64,000 nucleotides of DNA from Hyalella azteca (taxonomy: Eukaryota; Arthropoda; Malacostraca; Amphipoda; Hyalellidae): the NCBI RefSeq assembly GCF_000764305.2, contig NW_025936089.1, positions 124,001-188,000 on the forward strand. The letters are read 5' to 3'. Positions 32,270-44,652 of this stretch are shown here, piece after piece; positions within the stretch are counted from its first letter, which is position 1; each line of letters starts with the position of its first letter. Under the pieces are notes generated by a model. The model was not told the origin of the DNA. It searched no databases and was given only the letters and a program-made list of their open reading frames with translations. The translations under genes and the position numbers were made by a program.

Positions 32270-32951
32270 CCATGTAAATATGATCAGTGAAGTAAATGTG
32301 ATTGCCATGTGACGTAAGGTATTTTAATGAATGTGATAGGTGTGTGACGCCCGTTGTATTCTTATGAATGTGATCACTGTATGACGTCTCGTATTTCCAA
32401 TGATTGTGGTTGGTATCTAATGAACATTTGATTGTTATGTGAAATATCAGTTAGATTTGGTGAATTGGAGTGCTACGTGACGACATTTCTTTTGCTCAAT
32501 ATGATATCTACGCAATATAAATTATTTATGTTCAACGCAATTTTTATTTTACGTTGCTTATTTTGTTCAATGCGATTGTTATTTGACGATATGTTTGATC
32601 GAGGAATATGTTTATTTTAATGAGAAAATTTATCGAGAATATAGGTATCTATGATGAAATGTCCACTTAAGATTAATTTCTGTAAATCAATCCAATTTCA
32701 TGAAAGCGATTGCAATGTGAAACATCCGATGTCCAGTAATGACCGTAGGTAGTTGAATGTGAATTGTGAATGAATGCATTAGGGGAGGAAACGAAGAGAA
32801 ACAGTTGACTTTTGAGAGAATATTTTATTTCAAGTTAATGATATAGACAAGAAAAGTTTTTAGAGAATTACTATATGTATATATGTATGTCTTAAATGTA
32901 TACCATTTACGAGTCTACTAAAATAACCTTTACAAAGGGACCGTTAATTAT
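32270..32951. other. Unique AT-rich stretch
   Basis: Begins with decayed GT-rich repeat to about 32420. After that no gene or repeat was recognised. Confidence 0.5.
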
Positions 32952-33555
32952 ACAGTCAATAATCATGCGCACCATTGTTATTACAGCGTATAATTATGGG
33001 TACCATTGTTATTGAAGCGTATAATCATGCGCATCATTGTTATTACAGCGCATAGTCATGCGCACCATTGTTATTACAGCGTATAATCATGGGCACCATT
33101 GCTATTACAGCGTATAATCATGCGTACCATTGTTATTACAGCGTATAATCATGGGCACCATTGTTATTACAGCGTATAATCATGGGCACCATTATTATTA
33201 CAGCGTTTAATCATGGCACCATTGTTATTGCAGCTTATAATCATGGGCACCATTGTTATTACAGCGTTTAATCATGGGTACCATTGTTATTACAGCGTTT
33301 AATCATGGGCACCATTGTTATTGCAGCTTATAATCATGGGCACCATTGTTATTACAGCGTTTAATCATGGGCACCATTGTTATTGCAGCTTATAATCATG
33401 GGCACCATTGTTATTGCAGCTTATATTCATGGGCACCATTGTTATTGCAGTGTATAATCATGGGGCACCATTGTTATTACAGCGTATAATCATGCGCATC
33501 ATTGTTAATACAGCGTTTAATCATTGGAATCATTGTAATTTGCAGCGTATAATCC
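32952..33555. repeat. 31-bp minisatellite, about nineteen copies
   Basis: The unit is GGGCACCATTGTTATTACAG followed by CGTATAATCAT. Anchors ACCATT at 32971 and 33002 and ATCATT at 33033 are 31 bp apart. Subtypes GCGTATAATCAT, GCGTTTAATCAT and GCTTATAATCAT occur in runs, showing local duplication of blocks. Confidence 0.96.
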
Positions 33556-36319
33556 TGAAAAATTTTTAAACCAAGCGCTTGAATTTCTTTTCCTTGAAAC
33601 TAGCATAGGTTCGTTGAAAATTTAAAGTGCGTATAATTTCATTTTTCGGATTATTTTGTTCTGCAATTACTGCCAATTACAATCATTATTTGATCAATAT
33701 CATAATTATTTGTTGAGATGTGAGTTTCGTAACGATAATTCGACGATTATTTCAGCGAGGAAGAACAAAATTCATTGAATTTCGTGTTTTCTATTTGTCC
33801 ATATATTTTTATCATTACCCATTGCTGGTCTATCTGCTCTATTTGTTTGACTTGTTAGATCGGTCCAGCCAGCTCCTACAGATATATTTTACTGCATCTT
33901 TGACATATCCTACCGGCAATACTTTGCTGCCGATACGTGAACGGTACGACAACTGCGAACATCCCCACCTAAAATACGATGCCATTTGGCCTTTGTCCCA
34001 AGTCTGACGTATGACCCATAACATGTCAATTTTTTGACGTCTATCTGTCTGTCCTTCATCCTTTCCCCCTCCTCGCCCCCTATCTTTTACCTCCTCCCCC
34101 TCTATCTTTCTGTCAACCTATACTAACTGCTAATCTCATTATTTACACGTCAGCTCATCTGAACTTCTTCTTAATTTTTCGAATTTTATTTTTTAGTTCA
34201 ATGGCCTGAAAATAAATAATTTTCTCCTTGAAGCTGAAGTGACAATTAAAACGTTTAAATGTTTAAATGATTTCAAATTGTTTTAAAAATGTTCACTCTA
34301 TTCTACTTTTACTGAGACACTTTTAAGCATCTTTTTTTTTTTTGCTGTAGAGTTTGTTTTTCGTAAAATTGTGTTTCACTTAGAGAACACTTGCTGACTA
34401 AAAAAATCTTCACGGTCTTTGAATATCCGTTTGTAAGTGGGTATTAAAGAAATTTCCTAATGAGCTTATGGCTCAGTCTTGTTTGCAATCAATGCATTGA
34501 AATATGTAATAAAAAACGTGGCATGATTTTTTTTATTCTCAGAGTTACGTTTGTTAATGGGTAACTTTAGCATCGCGGAATTATTCTTCATTCTCTGAGT
34601 TGTGCATGTTAATAGATAACTTTAGCGCCGTTAATTTGTATCTTTATAGCTAGCAATATTATTATTTTCCATTCATCTGTATATGTATAGGCTATTCATT
34701 TTGCTGTCATTGACTATCTTATGAACATTACTCCTCATACTAATAGTATTCAAAATTATAATTTTCTTTAATTAAATTTACTTATAGTTTATTCGGATGG
34801 ACGATCTTAGCATCGTTACTCTGCATGCCTGTAGTCTAAAATCAATATTTTCCTCGTACATATCTATTTAATGTCTATTTTCTATATTGCCATGCACTCT
34901 CTCGGCATAGTTACTCCTCATCCTATCAGCCTTAAATTATCATCTTCTTTATTCATATGCATAAAATATGCATTTGTTATGTTGTCTTTAACATATTTCG
35001 TCGTAGAGCGATAGGAGCATTAGGCAGCGGACGCAGGATGGCTTATTGGCCCGCTCAATTACAGGCTTCTTTGCTGTGGCCGTAAGCAATGCCCGATGCT
35101 GGATTTATGACACCACATTTGAAATACGCCCGTCCTGCCTTCATAATATGAGATATCCGATGCTGGCTGAGCTCTTCGAGAAATAAAATGACAGTTGCCT
35201 ATTTGCCCGAGCATTGCTGAGCTAATTTATTGGGAGACTCGTCCAGTCCGAGATGAGGTATAGCATGGAACCGGCGCCGCGCATGCTAGCGTCACATTAA
35301 TCGCCCTGCTGCAGAGTAACTACTTTATTTTGCCCTATGGTGACATAGCAATATCAATGCGTGTAGTGATACATATTAATATATTAAAGCCTCATGGTAA
35401 TATAGCTATAATAGTCCCGTATGTAGTATTATTAAATGTAAATGGTATACGAAATTTTTATCCCTTATTCAGGTTTAAGTTTTAGTTTTAAGGTAATTTT
35501 TAATGTAGACCGTCGGAGAAGAGCATCATTCGCATGCAGATTTTGCATAAGTTCTTCGTTAAACCTATGAACTTCTATCGTCACTGCAGCTCGGAATCTA
35601 CTTTTGCTGCATGGAGGCAGGTTGCATAAATAAAATAAATAAAAAAGTTACCATTTCATTTAATTAATCCCTAATGCCTGTTCGTCTCCTGATGCTGATG
35701 TCATATTCTTCCAGTTCATCTGTCCATCACAAAGCGTCCCATTCAAGATTAGAAATGAAGTCAGAATTTAATTCTCTATTGTAATAAAACTCGTATGCAA
35801 CACACAAACATTCTTGTATTATCATATCGAGCGTCCAGCAAATCCCCACCATCTGTATTGTAGAGGCTTCAATCAACATCAACAAATAATTCTTTTTATC
35901 TGTATTTAAATAGCTTATATAAACCTATCATGCATCGGTCTTTTTGCTGCTGGACAGCATAACGTGAGATTAATAGGCGGCGTATCGGTGGCCAACGGCC
36001 GTCTCATGGTCGGCAACGTGGTTGCCCAACAGTGAAATTATTTATACGGCTGCTGATGAATAGATAACTTTCATCCACGCATTTAACGTGTATTATTTGT
36101 TGTGGTTGATCTAAAACCTATGGACGACTGCGAACTGAAAAGGGACGACAAAATATTACCTGCCCATGATGTCTAATATGGTTTCTCATTAAAATCAGTT
36201 TTTTTTGCACCGTCTAACTATAGAAGGCATTCGTATCACCCGATCAGTGGTGGGCCACTTACAACTTTACCAAGTATCTCCAGGCGAACAACATTTCTTT
36301 GATTCATCTTCAGATCATC
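33556..36319. other. Long unique stretch with GC-richer islands
   Basis: Mainly AT-rich unique DNA. Islands at about 33850-34020, 34990-35320 and 35930-36060 are GC-richer, unique and without convincing coding frames. They may be conserved non-coding elements. A CT-rich run is at 34060-34110. Confidence 0.45.
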
Positions 36320-36525
36320 GAATCTTTTATTCGCCTTCAGATCATGGACGTTTAGCGGCCATCGTTGGGTCGGCCGAGTCTCACGCGACCATGATTTCCC
36401 AACCGTGGCCACTTTCGACATAGAATCTTTTATTCGCCTGCAAATCACGGACGTTTAGCGGCCGCCCCAGGGCCGGCCGAGTCTCACGCGACCATGATTT
36501 CCCGACCGTGGCCTCCTTCGATGGG
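36320..36525. repeat. 103-bp GC-rich tandem duplication
   Basis: GAATCTTTTATTCGCCT starts at 36320 and 36423. The following TGGACGTTTAGCGGCC / CGGACGTTTAGCGGCC and GTCTCACGCGACCATGATTT blocks recur in register. Copies are about 85-90 percent alike. Frames on both strands read through it without domains. Confidence 0.9.
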
Positions 36526-36760
36526 GCTGAAGGATCGCGCCTGGCATGCGAGCTGCCTAGCTGCTTGATCAAGGATCTTCAGGCGGTCATGATTAGAATC
36601 AAGATCCGTCGTGTAGCGCGACATCTTTATGATGTTCGCAGCTTTACGAGGGTGACGCCACGATCGCCAGATTTATTGCAATCGGTCCTTGGACACAGTC
36701 TGTCTCAAGCGCCTCCCTGCGGTGCCTAGCTGCGTCCAAGCTCCAGCCCTAACCCACCAC
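36526..36760. other. GC-rich unique patch
   Basis: A 73-codon plus frame (36508-36729) starts at an ATG in the second copy of the duplication. It encodes a basic peptide with IRIKIRRVARHL and no recognised domain. Possibly part of a decayed element or a short exon; not callable. Confidence 0.3.
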
Positions 36761-37345
36761 TGTCATTATTCCCGTGCTTATTATTATTTGCATGTTTTTT
36801 TTGCCCAATTATACTCGTTCTTATGACCGTTATTGTCATTCTTTTTTGCATTTCAATGGTTCTTTAGCGAATATATGTATATGATCTTGTTGTCATTATT
36901 CCTGTAATTATTTGCGACCTTTTGGTTTGTATTGATATTTTAATTTTTATCGTGTATTTATTCTCGTTTTTTATTACCAATATCCCCATTTTTATCGCTA
37001 TTTTTCATTTCTTTCACGCCATTATTCCCATTTCTATTGTCATTCTTCTCATAGTTATTGATCTCATCATTGTTCTTTTATGGTCTTCATTTTGCTCATA
37101 ATTTTGTTCGCATCATTCTTCTTCTACTAGCTGTTTTTTACTATGTGTTATTTTTCTGTTCAATCTTCAGAGCGTATGCATATGTCTTGTCTTTATTCCT
37201 GACTTTTCCATTCTATTTCTTTAATTCATTTATTTCCTTTGTTCTGCCACACTTCTCATTACTATTGTTCTTCCACAATTCTCATTACAAGACCACTTTC
37301 ATCTGCCACTCTTCTCATAACCATTGTTCTTTCGCTAAAAATTCT
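36761..37345. repeat. Degenerate T-rich CATTATTCC/TTCTCAT repeats
   Basis: Loose repetition of GTCATTATTCC, TTTTTATCG and CATTCTTCTCAT. A 120-codon hydrophobic plus frame (37058-37420) follows from the T-richness. It starts at an in-frame alternative codon and is not considered a gene. Confidence 0.55.
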
Positions 37346-38189
37346 ACAAATTGTTATTTTACAGAGAAGGCTGTTCAGCAGTGTGCTATATACTGTCTTC
37401 AGCTTTACAGAACAATATAATATATTCACCATGTTAGCTCATTTAGTTATCGTGTATATTATTAGTTGATCCGTTTTATTTATACTCGATTCTGCTTTAT
37501 GTGCTATATATAGAGTGACTCAGCATTGTTTCCCATCTACTGTATACTTTAATGGAAAAATATCCCTATGAAATGTACATCAATGATCCATGAAAATTTT
37601 TTATTAATTCAGTGATGGTACATTTTATTTCACATAGTTCATTATAAAGCAGTTCTGCATGGCTGCAATATCATGGATGAAGCCGTTCATTTTGTTCTGG
37701 TCGTCACACGGGCCCAGTTGCGTGTTAACATAATTTCGTTCTATTACGAAATGACGTTGAATAGTATGAAATTACGTGTTAAAATAAAGCCCGCTCGGCT
37801 GCACCCTGCCTCAGCCAACCTAATTGAACGAGTGCTACACGGCTAATGTGTTGGCAAATGTTCTAATTAGAGCCTCTTCTACTTAAACGCTGAACTTGAC
37901 AATCGGAAAATAGGCTTTCACTTCGCCTTTAACGTAAATTGCGTTCTGATGAAAGCCCCTATATTAGCGTCAATATTAACGGCAAGTCATCGACGTTGTG
38001 TCCGGAGTTGTTTTTTTATTTATTCATAGTCGAATTTTGATCACACATTTGTGTGCCGTGAATATTGTACGTGCATTTACATGTATGAAATTAGAATTCA
38101 AACTCAAATTCTATTGTAAACTTGTAAAATATGTTATTTGTATTTACATATCCGGTGAATGCTCTGTATATGTGGTTGCAGCTTTGGTA
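37346..38189. other. Unique stretch
   Basis: 37780-37990 is GC-richer and unique with a TTCTAATTAGAGCC homeodomain-like word. No coding frame stands out. Confidence 0.45.
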
Positions 38190-38500
38190 TAAAGCCGTAT
38201 AATTGAAGACGCATATAGGCGGATTACGGAAGGTGAATAGCGTATAATGGAAGACGTATAGTTGCAGGTGTATAGCGTATAATGGAAGACGTATAGTTGC
38301 AGGTGTATAGCCGTATTATAAAAGGCGTATATGAGTATTACGGGTGGTGTAAAGGCGTATAATAATTGCAACTGTATAGCCGTATTGCGAAAGGCGTATT
38401 GGCGTATTATTGAAGGTGTATAGGCATATCATGGAAGATATATAGACGTGTTAGGGGCCATTGTAGGCGAAATTGAAGGTGTATAGACGTGTTTTGGACT
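38190..38500. repeat. Degenerate GCGTATAATGGAAGACGTAT repeats
   Basis: Units of about 17-20 bp, with a perfect 35-bp dimer repeated near 38238-38307 (TAGCGTATAATGGAAGACG then TATAGTTGCAGGTG). The remainder is diverged. Confidence 0.75.
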
Positions 38501-39740
38501 TTGGATGGGCCGTTATTTGGTGGGTTATCCAAAGAACAATTTCAATATTAAAATAGTTTAAACTCTGATTAGGAATAGGCTATTTGTTGCAACGTCTTTT
38601 CCGAGACTTCTTGAAGTGTCTGTAGAATAACAACTATCTATTGATCAATGTCATATATAATTAATTCACTTCGTGATAGTCAGCTCTCTTGTTGCTATCT
38701 GATATGATCAATGAATATTTTTATCGTCTTTATCGCCATTATTTGCATGTTTATCGTCCCTAGCTTCATTACGGGAAAACCAATTCTCGATCGCGCCATC
38801 ATTCATCAGCCTTATCGCTGGTAAACAAAAATTTTTGCTTCTTCAAGCTAATAAATTTGCTTCTGACTTGGTTCTTGCTTTTCGCGCGCTGATGTATGAA
38901 CTAATTACTCTTTGTTCTAATCACTTGTTGTTATGATCACTCGTTGTAACAACCACTCGTGTAATTACTCGTGTGTAAGTTACACTATATTATTCAATAT
39001 TATATATTACACACATTATTCAATGGTAAGTTACATTATATCGGTCTGGCTCTACGTTCAAGTGGTAATTTACAATTCATGACGTATATATGTGTTCACT
39101 ATAATTATGTACGTGTTAAATATAATTATATATGTGTTGAATATTCAGTTCATACTAGACGATCCTGAGTCTTGTTCCTCATGTGAGCCGCCACTCTGCT
39201 GTGTCTCGAACAATATTATATTTAGCAGAACCACCCTAATTATATCATCAAATTACAATGTATATATATGCCAAAATTCTTTTACTCGTCGCTCTTGTTG
39301 TGATTGATTGCCAATTGAAATAATTGAAGTTACTCGTTTAACTATTGCCCGACGAGACTGTCGTATATAATTAAATTAATTTTTGTATCCCTAAATAGAA
39401 CAAACTTATCCACAGTTTACCTAATCAAATTCAGTTTAGTGGCCTCTTTAAATAATCTGTTGTAATCTAGAATCTATACTTGCTTATGCATTATGGTTAA
39501 ATCCATCCGTATTTTCCCTGCAAGTTAACTAGGATCCAAAATCAACTTAGCGATAAAAAAATTATTGTAACGTTGCATGCTTAGCCACAATAATCGTTAT
39601 AGTTCCTCTATAAGTCAGCTTTTCTTTAAATTAAATTTCGTATAAAAAATCTATTTCATCATAATTTTTGGCGTACAAAAGTTCCATAATTCAACACAAC
39701 TTCCAAGACATTTCCAAATCACCTCGACGCCTATCCTGGT
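38501..39740. other. Unique AT-rich stretch
   Basis: Short loose repeats of CACTCGTTGTAA- and TAATTACTC-type words at 38900-38970. No gene. Confidence 0.5.
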
Positions 39741-39922
39741 CAAATGAACCCAACACATATTAATAGATATAGAGAAATTAACGGCACACATAGTCGAAGA
39801 TATTACACAATCAACCCAACACATATTTGAAGATAACCCAAAATCGAATACGGTGATCAACACACAGTTGAAGATATCTCAAAATCAACCCAACACACAT
39901 TTGAAGATATCTTAGAATCAAC
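39741..39922. repeat. Degenerate CCCAACACATATTTGAAGAT repeat
   Basis: Five or so units of about 32-40 bp combining AATCAACCCAACACA and TTTGAAGATAT. Confidence 0.75.
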
Positions 39923-40200
39923 TGGTGCCCGGACAGACGCCGGCCACGAGGTTCCAGTTGTAAAGTCAGATCGACGCGCCCCGATGCTGGAATGGGTCAC
40001 GATCTTTCTTTAAGCCGTCAAGGTATTGTTTCCAAAAGCCCTGTTGATTTTGACTGATGAGATCCCTGATGATGATGAGGAACAGACCAGCGCAGATGGA
40101 AAGCTTGTGAGACCAACGAAGACGACGCCAGGATACGGTGAATGAAATTATACGAGGTCTTGCTTCGCTGGACATAAGGGAAATTTCGGTGCCTCCCTAT
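39923..40200. other. GC-richer unique patch
   Basis: A minus frame from ATG 40175 to a stop at 39966 (69 codons; open upstream to 78) contains FWKQYL. This faintly recalls, but does not establish, retroelement integrase C-terminal motifs. Not called as a gene. Confidence 0.3.
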
Positions 40201-40786
40201 TTGATCGTTTGCAAAGATTGGAGTTTCAGGCAATTTTTTATATGATTTTTGTGATTCGTTGAATAGCTTGATTTCATGATCGTGTTCGAATTGTAATTTA
40301 TTCACTAATTCTAGTTACTTTTAAAAGTTGTTTGAAAATTGTAACAGAAAACTTACATTCTCATAAATTGATTATTTATATTGTTCAATATGAACCATAG
40401 GAAACGAAGAGTAATTGGGTGTTATAAATAAAATGACAACAGATTTAATTAAAGAATGTATTTGTTAGAGAAATGAAGCCTTTGGGGAATAAACAGTTAA
40501 GTTTTATTACCGCACAAACATACGATTTTCCCTTTACAAGTGACCCCCGAAGGATTAATATTTTTCCCGAATAAAAACATTAATGCGTTTTGCAGTGGGG
40601 AAAGAGATGTCCGGGAAAAACTTCATTCGCCGTGCGAATATGATTAGGATCATTTCCATATTAATAATTATTACATTTTTATCATAGGTTCAGTTAACGA
40701 AAAACGTTGCTGTTAAAAGTAATTATCGAATGTAAAGGCACTAATCGTAAAATTTTATAGTCTCATTAGAGAAGATAACTTTCTTT
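40201..40786. other. Unique AT-rich stretch
   Basis: Nothing recognised. Confidence 0.5.
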
Positions 40787-41086
40787 AGCAATGCCTGATT
40801 AGTCTCATTATCAATGGGAATTTAATGTTAAATTTAAAGATACTGACAGGAAAAATCCGATAGCAATGCCTGATTAGTCTCATTATCAATGAGAATTTAA
40901 TGTTAAATTTAAAGATACTGACAGGAAAAATCAGATAGCAATGCCTGGTTAGTCTCATTATCAATGAGAATTTAATGTTAAATTTAAAGATACTGACAGG
41001 AAAAATCAGATAACAATGCCTGATTAGTCTCATTATCAATGGGAATTTAATGTTAAATTTAAAGATACTGACAGGAAAAATCAGAT
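40787..41086. repeat. 75-bp tandem repeat, four copies
   Basis: Units start AGCAATGCCTGATTAGTCTC at 40787, 40862, 40937 and 41012 with only a few substitutions overall. 75 bp is 25 codons and the minus frame has no stop, giving a 25-residue repeat (84 codons). Low divergence indicates recent amplification. Confidence 0.97.
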
Positions 41087-42042
41087 GCTGGGGTATGAGT
41101 TAAGTGTCATCCGCCATGTGACGGCATGGCCCCAGGTTGAGTGAGCGTTAACCCCAACTGTCATCCACACGCAGCCGCGGTTGATGGATGAAGAGAACAC
41201 AGAGGCTGTCTCTTCGGTACAACCTACCTCAAATACATTTAAAAAACGCAAAAAATACAAATAACTCGGCTATGCATCACAACGACCGACCAAGTGCCTA
41301 ATTAAAACGTTCCGGTTTTGCTTCGACTTCGTTCAGCGAGTGCGGGAACCTGGGCCAAGTTCTTAAGATTTATAGAACAAAACAGATGAACAAATTCTGT
41401 TTTATGATGCCGGTTGTTAGCTTTGGTTTGGGTGACGAAAGAGAGTAATGCGGCAATTGTTCATTCGTGTTTTTTTGTGGGGTAAAATGCTCGGAAATGT
41501 TTAAGTTTTATGGTATTCTTTTCTCATCAAGCCTATTTCGTTTTTCATTTTACATACAAAACGTGGGTCGATACAAAGCGTGGATTTTTATACAAACCTG
41601 CAAAAACCCGAAAGGTCGTCAAGCAACATTAGAACTTAACATAAGTGTACTTAGAGAAGATTATAAGACGAAATGTAGTATGTTATAGGATATGAAAAGC
41701 GCTAGTGGCACCATGAATAAATGAAATAATAAAAATAGGTCGAAGTATGAAGTATGGTTGGTCAAAGAGTGAAGAATAAACAGAGAATAAATAATTCGTT
41801 AGAAGAGAGCGGAAAGATGAAAATTTCTTGTCAAAAACTAGAGTTAAACGTTTCATGGGAGCAACGAGAAGAAAATGAGCAGGGCGGAGCTTACAAAATG
41901 ATGCTTCTAAGTGGCGATGTCGATGATAAAAACCATAATTGAAGATAACCAAGGTTGGGAAGCAGTAGAGGGAAGAAGTGCTGCGAAGAAGCGTATGGAA
42001 GGAGAGTTGCTGAAGGGTGCTGGGAAAAAAGTAGAATAGTGA
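41087..42042. other. Unique stretch
   Basis: 41090-41350 is GC-richer, with a GCCATG/CATGGC hairpin near 41113 and a CCTAATTAAAACG word near 41297. The rest is AT-rich and unique. Confidence 0.45.
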
Positions 42043-42475
42043 AGGTTGAATAAGGGAATGAAAAGAGGGGAATGAGGGAAGGTAGAACAAGGTAAGGATA
42101 AGAGGGGAGTTGAGGGAAGGTAGAACATGGGAAATATTAGAGGGGAATTGAGAGAAGGTAGAACAAGGGAAGGACAATACGGGAGCTGAGTGAAGGTAGA
42201 ACAAGGGAAGAATAAGAGGGGAGTTGAGGGAAGGTAGAACAAGGGAAATATTAGAGGGGAATTGAGGGAAGGTGGAACAAGGGAAGGATAATACGATACG
42301 GGAGCTGAGGAAAGGTAGAACAAGGGAAATATTAGAGGGGAGTTGAGGGAAGGTAGAACAAGGGAAGGATAATACGGGAGCTGAGGAAAGGTAGAACAAG
42401 GGAAGTATTAGAGGAGACCTGAGGGAAGGGGAGAACAGGGGCAGCAGTAGAGGGGAGCTGAGGGGAGGGTAACAT
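42043..42475. repeat. 38-bp purine-rich minisatellite, about eleven copies
   Basis: GGTAGAACAAGGGAA anchors at 42081, 42119, 42157, 42195 and 42233 (38-bp steps) and continues to 42475. Three subtypes (ending ATATTAGAGGGGA, ATAATACGGGAGC and ATAAGAGGGGAG) recur in a 114-bp order (42157 to 42271). A 328-codon minus frame (41683-42669) spans it, starts at a non-ATG codon and is rich in Pro, Ser, Leu and Phe. I regard it as a by-product of the stop-free pyrimidine strand. Confidence 0.93.
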
Positions 42476-42654
42476 TCTTCAGGTGCTGGCGGTGACGTCC
42501 AAATGAGAATGGCTTGAGGCGAGGAAACATTTCCCGCAGCATTGAGACGCTCGCTTAATTGATGTACATCGAAAATTGCCGCTAGCGCGATTGCCACTGA
42601 TGGATATTGAAGGCTTGTGGCTGAGATCAAGTGATGGATCTCACAAAACTCCAG

Positions 42655-42799
42655 GGGCCATACTTTCAAAACTCGCTAAGTGAACGTAAGTACTTACGCT
42701 CTATTTTCTTGTCTATGATTGGTGGATTTTGCTTGAAAGGCCGTCAATGATTGGCTGATGAACTTACGATCTCTTAACTTTTTTTGAAAGTATAGGCCC
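42655..42799. mobile_element. MITE family 2, complete 145-bp inverted-repeat element
   Basis: Left end GGGCCATACTTTCAAAAC and right end (reverse complement) GGGCCTATACTTTCAAAA match, and similarity extends inward through GCTAAGTGAACGTAAGT versus GTTAAGAGATCGTAAGT. This gives imperfect terminal inverted repeats of about 40 bp. The interior carries GATTGGTGGATTT and CAATGATTGGCTGATG. There is no coding capacity. Target-site duplication is unclear (CCAG flanks both ends but overlaps the termini). Confidence 0.75.
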
Positions 42800-43229
42800 A
42801 GATGATCAGGATATATGTAGTGTGATAGTTTTGCCGAACATGTGACATGAACTTGTCACTCGTTTTTTTTTACATAAATACTGACAAATATTTGAAATAC
42901 GAGCTTTCGGTTTCGAAACGAAACAACTTATTTTCATTCGTCAGTATTTTATTATACGAGGATTCAACAAATGCGTTAAAAACCTAGTTGTAAACAATGC
43001 TTTGAATGCCGGGTCTTCTAAATATTGTGATGGATAGTTTAGGTTGTTTTGGTGCTGCAGCTCTTATTAATGCTGGAGGTCAAGCTGTGCCGTTTATATT
43101 GAGTTTGAAATAGCAAAATTTTGTTGCTATCGAATTTATTTTAGCAATTTGCGATGTCTCCATTGTCATTGCCATTCATGTTGATGCGATGTAGTTAGTT
43201 TTTGCGGTTACATCGTTGAGTTAATGCAG
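42800..43229. other. Unique AT-rich stretch
   Basis: Nothing recognised beyond loose TTGCTG words approaching the next repeat. Confidence 0.5.
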
Positions 43230-43545
43230 ACTATGTTGTTGCTCTATCGTTGCTATTTCTATCATTATTATTGTTGCTACCTCCATCATCATTATTGATG
43301 CTGCCACTATAATCATTTTTGTTGCTGTTCTATCATTTTATTATTGCTGCCTCTATCATCATTATTGATGCTGCCGCCATCATCATTTTTGTTACTGATT
43401 CTATCATTTTATTGTGTCTGCCACTATCATCATTATTGTTACTGCTTCTATCATTTATTATTCCTGCCTCTATCATCATTATTGTCGCTTCCTCTATCAT
43501 TATTATTGATATCTTCGTTGTTGATGTTGTGGCCTGAGTTGGTGC
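43230..43545. repeat. Degenerate triplet-rich CTATCATCATTATTG repeat
   Basis: About eight units of 36-42 bp combining GCTGCCTCTATCATCATTAT and TTGTTACTGATTCTATCATT. Frames on both strands are low-complexity (MMIEAA-type on minus, hydrophobic on plus). Confidence 0.8.
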
Positions 43546-44652
43546 AGTGACTCCTGCCACAGCAAGGGTGCATGTCAAAGCAACATAACCATGTGGCGGC
43601 TCTGACATGAACATGATCTATGTCGCCTCTGCATACCACAAGTCTTATGCAGTCTTGCTGCATCTATAGAGCTGTTTATATTAGCTACCCTATTGCAAAA
43701 CACTGGCAACGATCGCGTTACCAAAGTCCACTTATTCACCGCCGATATTTTCGTTTACAATTATTCTGATGCATCATAAGAGCTTTTTTTCTGGTAACGT
43801 TCTTAATTGCTTGTTCAGAATATTGCATGAATAATTGTCGTTTAATGGAATAAACTGCATGGAATATATAATTTTCTCTATTGATTGCGCATACTTTTTT
43901 TATTGCAATATATTTGAGTCATGAGAATTTTCTCCTTAAATTGAATGCTAAGACAGTGTAAAATTACTAAAATTCCTTGATAAAATTTCTTCAAAATTTA
44001 CAACGATGAAGAGAAATCTTTTGTGCCTAACATCCTTAAGCTTACAAAGGTTAAATTAATATATTCTACAATCAAGCGTATTTAGGCTAAATTTATTCCA
44101 GAACCGAGCGTAGCTAGCTTAAAAACATTTTCTCTAATTTATGACTTGGGAATCTGATTCCATTTTTTTTGCACATGACCAAATTAGAGAAAAATACTAC
44201 CGATTGCTGCGAAATTTGGCAAGCACCGTCAGAAATATTGAAATTATGCTTATATTGAATGACGTGACCATGAACACTTGAAATTTTCCTTAATTACGAT
44301 ATGAGACTCCGACAAGAAATTGGGTGTTACTTCACGGGTCAGATATCTAAAGACCGAGTTAAATATATTAATCATCATATCAGTCTTATGATAAAATTTC
44401 ATTTTTGTTTAATTATGCTTGCAACCTATAGAGCTTCTCAGAAAATTACGGTGATTATTCGTTGATTTCGTTGAAACAATTTTTAATCTATGTTTTTCTC
44501 TAGTGGGTTCTAGTAATTATCTCTCTAGTGGGTTAAGCTGATATTACTTGCAACGTGTACGTTGGTTATTGGTTTATTTCGTTGAAAAAACGTTCAATAA
44601 ACGTTATATCGACGTGGTATGTCCGGTGGATTGGAGGTGATATTGGAGGTAA
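43546..44652. other. Unique AT-rich stretch
   Basis: A short direct repeat of CTCTAGTGGGTT occurs at about 44500 and 44524. No gene. Confidence 0.5.

Noticed and set aside
32952..33555. CRISPR-like array
   Set aside because: The 31-bp units are directly contiguous with no unique spacers, and the sequence is eukaryotic in character. The same applies to the 33-, 34- and 52-bp arrays.
37058..37420. 120-codon hydrophobic frame suggesting a membrane protein
   Set aside because: T-rich degenerate repeat DNA yields Phe/Leu/Ile codons by composition, and there is no ATG start.
39966..40175. FWKQYL-containing frame as a retroelement integrase remnant
   Set aside because: Only a few residues resemble such motifs; no neighbouring reverse transcriptase, RNase H or long terminal repeats are visible.
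41683..42669. 328-codon minus frame
   Set aside because: It has no ATG start, begins in the end of a MITE, and is mostly translation of a pyrimidine-strand minisatellite without stops.
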